Source of the DNA: JAVBNF01 sp031551725
Lineage (GTDB): Bacteria; Bacteroidota; Bacteroidia; Bacteroidales; P3
Assembly (NCBI GenBank): GCA_031551725.1
Contig: JAVBNF010000019.1
Location: 1 to 49,394, forward strand
Direction of reading: 5' to 3'
Length of the DNA stretch: 49,394 nt
The stretch's first letter is position 1. Each line of letters opens with the position of its first letter. Under the pieces are notes generated by a model. The model did no database searches. It worked only from the letters and a program-made list of their open reading frames with translations, and was not told where the DNA came from. The position numbers were made by a program, and so were the translations under genes. Shown piece by piece: positions 48,222 through 49,394 of this stretch.

Positions 48222-49254
48222 TCAATAACCTTCCTTATCAATTTTCCAGCCTTTGCTTTCCGCTATGTTATTATCGCAAGCATCTGTTCCCGGATTATCT
48301 CTGGTAAATACTGTCCGAGTGTACAATTGTCCTTGCATATTCGGCAGATCTGTATAAATAGCATTGAGTGCTGATGCCGAAAGTTGATTATTAAAACACC
48401 GTAGAGATTGCAACTTTGTATTTTTACTTAAATCTATACTGTCGAGCTGATTATAACCAAAACTCAATGACCATAAAGCTGTATTTTTGCTTACATCTAA
48501 GTTTGCGAGCGAATTCCAACCACAATCCAATGAAAGCATCATTGGATTTTTACTTATATCCAAATTTGTGAGTCCAATTCCTCTACAATCCAATGTGGCT
48601 AAATTTACATTTTCACTAACATCCAAATTTGCAAGTGGATTGTATGCGCAATCAAAAAATCTCAAAGCAATATTCTTGCTAAGATCTAGGGACGTAAGCT
48701 CATTATCTCTACACAAAAAGTGTATCAAATTTATATTTTCGCTTACATCAAGATGTGCGATTTGATTACCTCCACAATGCAACAATTCCAAAAGTATATT
48801 TTCACTTATATCGAGGTTCATTAGTTGGTTATAGCCACAATCCAAATACCATAATTCTGTATTTTTACTCACATCCAGTCTTGTAAGTTGATTACCTGAA
48901 CCTCCATTAAAACCACATGCCAAATTAGATAAAAGGGGACATTTAGTAACATCAAGGCTTGTGAGTTGATTGTCTCTACAATCCAAATAAAGCAAATTTT
49001 CAGAATAAATAGTTATCGTTCTCTTCTGCCCATCCGCATACTCATGGCGAAGTATAATTTTATGATCCATCCACCATTGATTGCGTTCTTCTGTCATCAT
49101 CGTGGTATCAGTATAATAGCCTTTGATTTCATCCACACCCTCCCATTTTGCAGGGGTATATGTCTGAATTTGACCATCACCCCAATCGACAACAATTTTT
49201 TGGGCAATAATTTCAAAAGCAAAAAAGGGAGAAGTGCTTCCTTTGTCATCTTGA
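48222..49254 (-). pseudogene. Leucine-rich-repeat protein, 5' end removed by an IS3-family insertion
   Basis: The minus strand is open from 49254 to the stop at 48222 but has no natural start: the frame runs straight into the IS end at 49255 and a TAA lies just beyond. The preserved part begins QDDKGSTSPFFAFEIIAQK, then VVDWGDGQIQTY (a PKD-like strand motif), KWEGVDEIKGYYTDTT, then about ten repeats of the type LxxLDxSxNxxLxxLxCxxNxL (about 21 residues each), and a C-terminal cap with SALNAIYTDLPN. The GTG at 49136 is the first possible internal start and would lose the PKD-like part and signal peptide. Such proteins are normally secreted surface proteins. Confidence 0.8.
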
Positions 49255-49394
49255 TGTCTAGTCCTGAAATAGCGTTACACAAAAAAAACGTTATGGAAGA
49301 AAATACAGGAAGCGAGTATGTTAAGCGCACACAGAAGGATTACAGCATGTCTTTTAAATTGCAAGTAGTTCAGGAGGTAGAACATGGCGAGTTA
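49255..49394 (+). mobile_element. Left end of an IS3-family insertion sequence (continues past the window)
   Basis: The open frame of the LRR gene ends at the TGTCTAGTCCTGAAATAG sequence from 49255, which starts with TG as IS3 ends do. An orfA-type gene follows 38 bp later. The right end and any target duplication lie outside the window, so the exact boundary is inferred. Confidence 0.7.
49293..49394 (+). CDS. IS3-family transposase OrfA, N-terminal part
   Basis: 34 codons from ATG 49293 to the window edge: EYVKRTQKDYSMSFKLQVVQ followed by EVEHGEL. This is the beginning of the helix-turn-helix OrfA protein of Bacteroidota IS3 elements (KRTQ.DY...FKL.VV..VE.G.L). The remainder, the frameshift and OrfB are outside the window. 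Confidence 0.85.
   Translation, partial: MEENTGSEYVKRTQKDYSMSFKLQVVQEVEHGEL

Overview
The window looks like chromosome from a fermentative or nitrate-respiring Bacteroidota, most likely order Bacteroidales. Evidence is the recurrent Bacteroidota -7 promoter box (TAnnTTTG) before many genes, families largely confined to that phylum (DUF4421, DUF2851, DUF5106-type thioredoxin proteins, FISUMP proteins, the long PurF-like protein), and moderate-to-low GC with very A/T-rich spacers. No species is assigned.

Layout. 1-757: the 5' part of a secreted FISUMP protein (minus) and a rod-shaped inverted repeat that may be a structured RNA. 758-6339: hydBAC for a trimeric NAD-linked [FeFe] hydrogenase, then ornithine aminotransferase. 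6437-10189: PurF-like protein, dTDP-glucose 4,6-dehydratase and a small membrane protein. 10234-13567: an AAA ATPase behind a near-perfect 49-bp palindrome and two tandem DUF4421 proteins, the first broken. 13718-20748: priA, then the nitrite ammonification operon nrfH-nrfA-resB-ccsA plus a small Cys-rich protein. 20864-23149: fused NfnA-NfnB transhydrogenase. 23219-24664: a second ATPase flanked by repeats. 24772-28535: tRNA-Val, efp, lpxD, acyl-CoA ligase, small lipoprotein. 28598-32432: TPP riboswitch, thiM-thiE-thiD, aroA. 32515-38500: DNA alkylation repair protein, TPR protein, der, S4 protein, degenerate metallophosphatase, thioredoxin-like protein. 38559-40054: a third ATPase with a hairpin at each end. 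40071-43199: uvrC and a divergent DUF2851 gene. 43200-43856: a small REP/RAYT transposon. 43879-48154: LTA-synthase-like sulfatase, SprT-like protein, lipoprotein, ECF sigma with a probable anti-sigma, and a divergent membrane protein. 48222-49394: a leucine-rich-repeat gene cut by an IS3-family element.

How the genes fit together. HydABC, the Nfn fusion and NrfHA-ResB-CcsA suggest anaerobic redox balancing with H2, NAD(P)H and ferredoxin as carriers and nitrite reduction to ammonia as an electron sink (inference from families). Two unexplained layers lie over this ordinary gene content. First, three unrelated-in-sequence but similarly built ATPase + PD-(D/E)XK-like genes each carry a private palindrome placed at the predicted transcription start, with a second copy upstream or at the far end of the gene. 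Second, many spacers, and at least four coding regions, contain quasi-palindromic blocks made of short repeated 'words' in one arm and their reverse complements in the other. I consider these two the best candidates for something undescribed.
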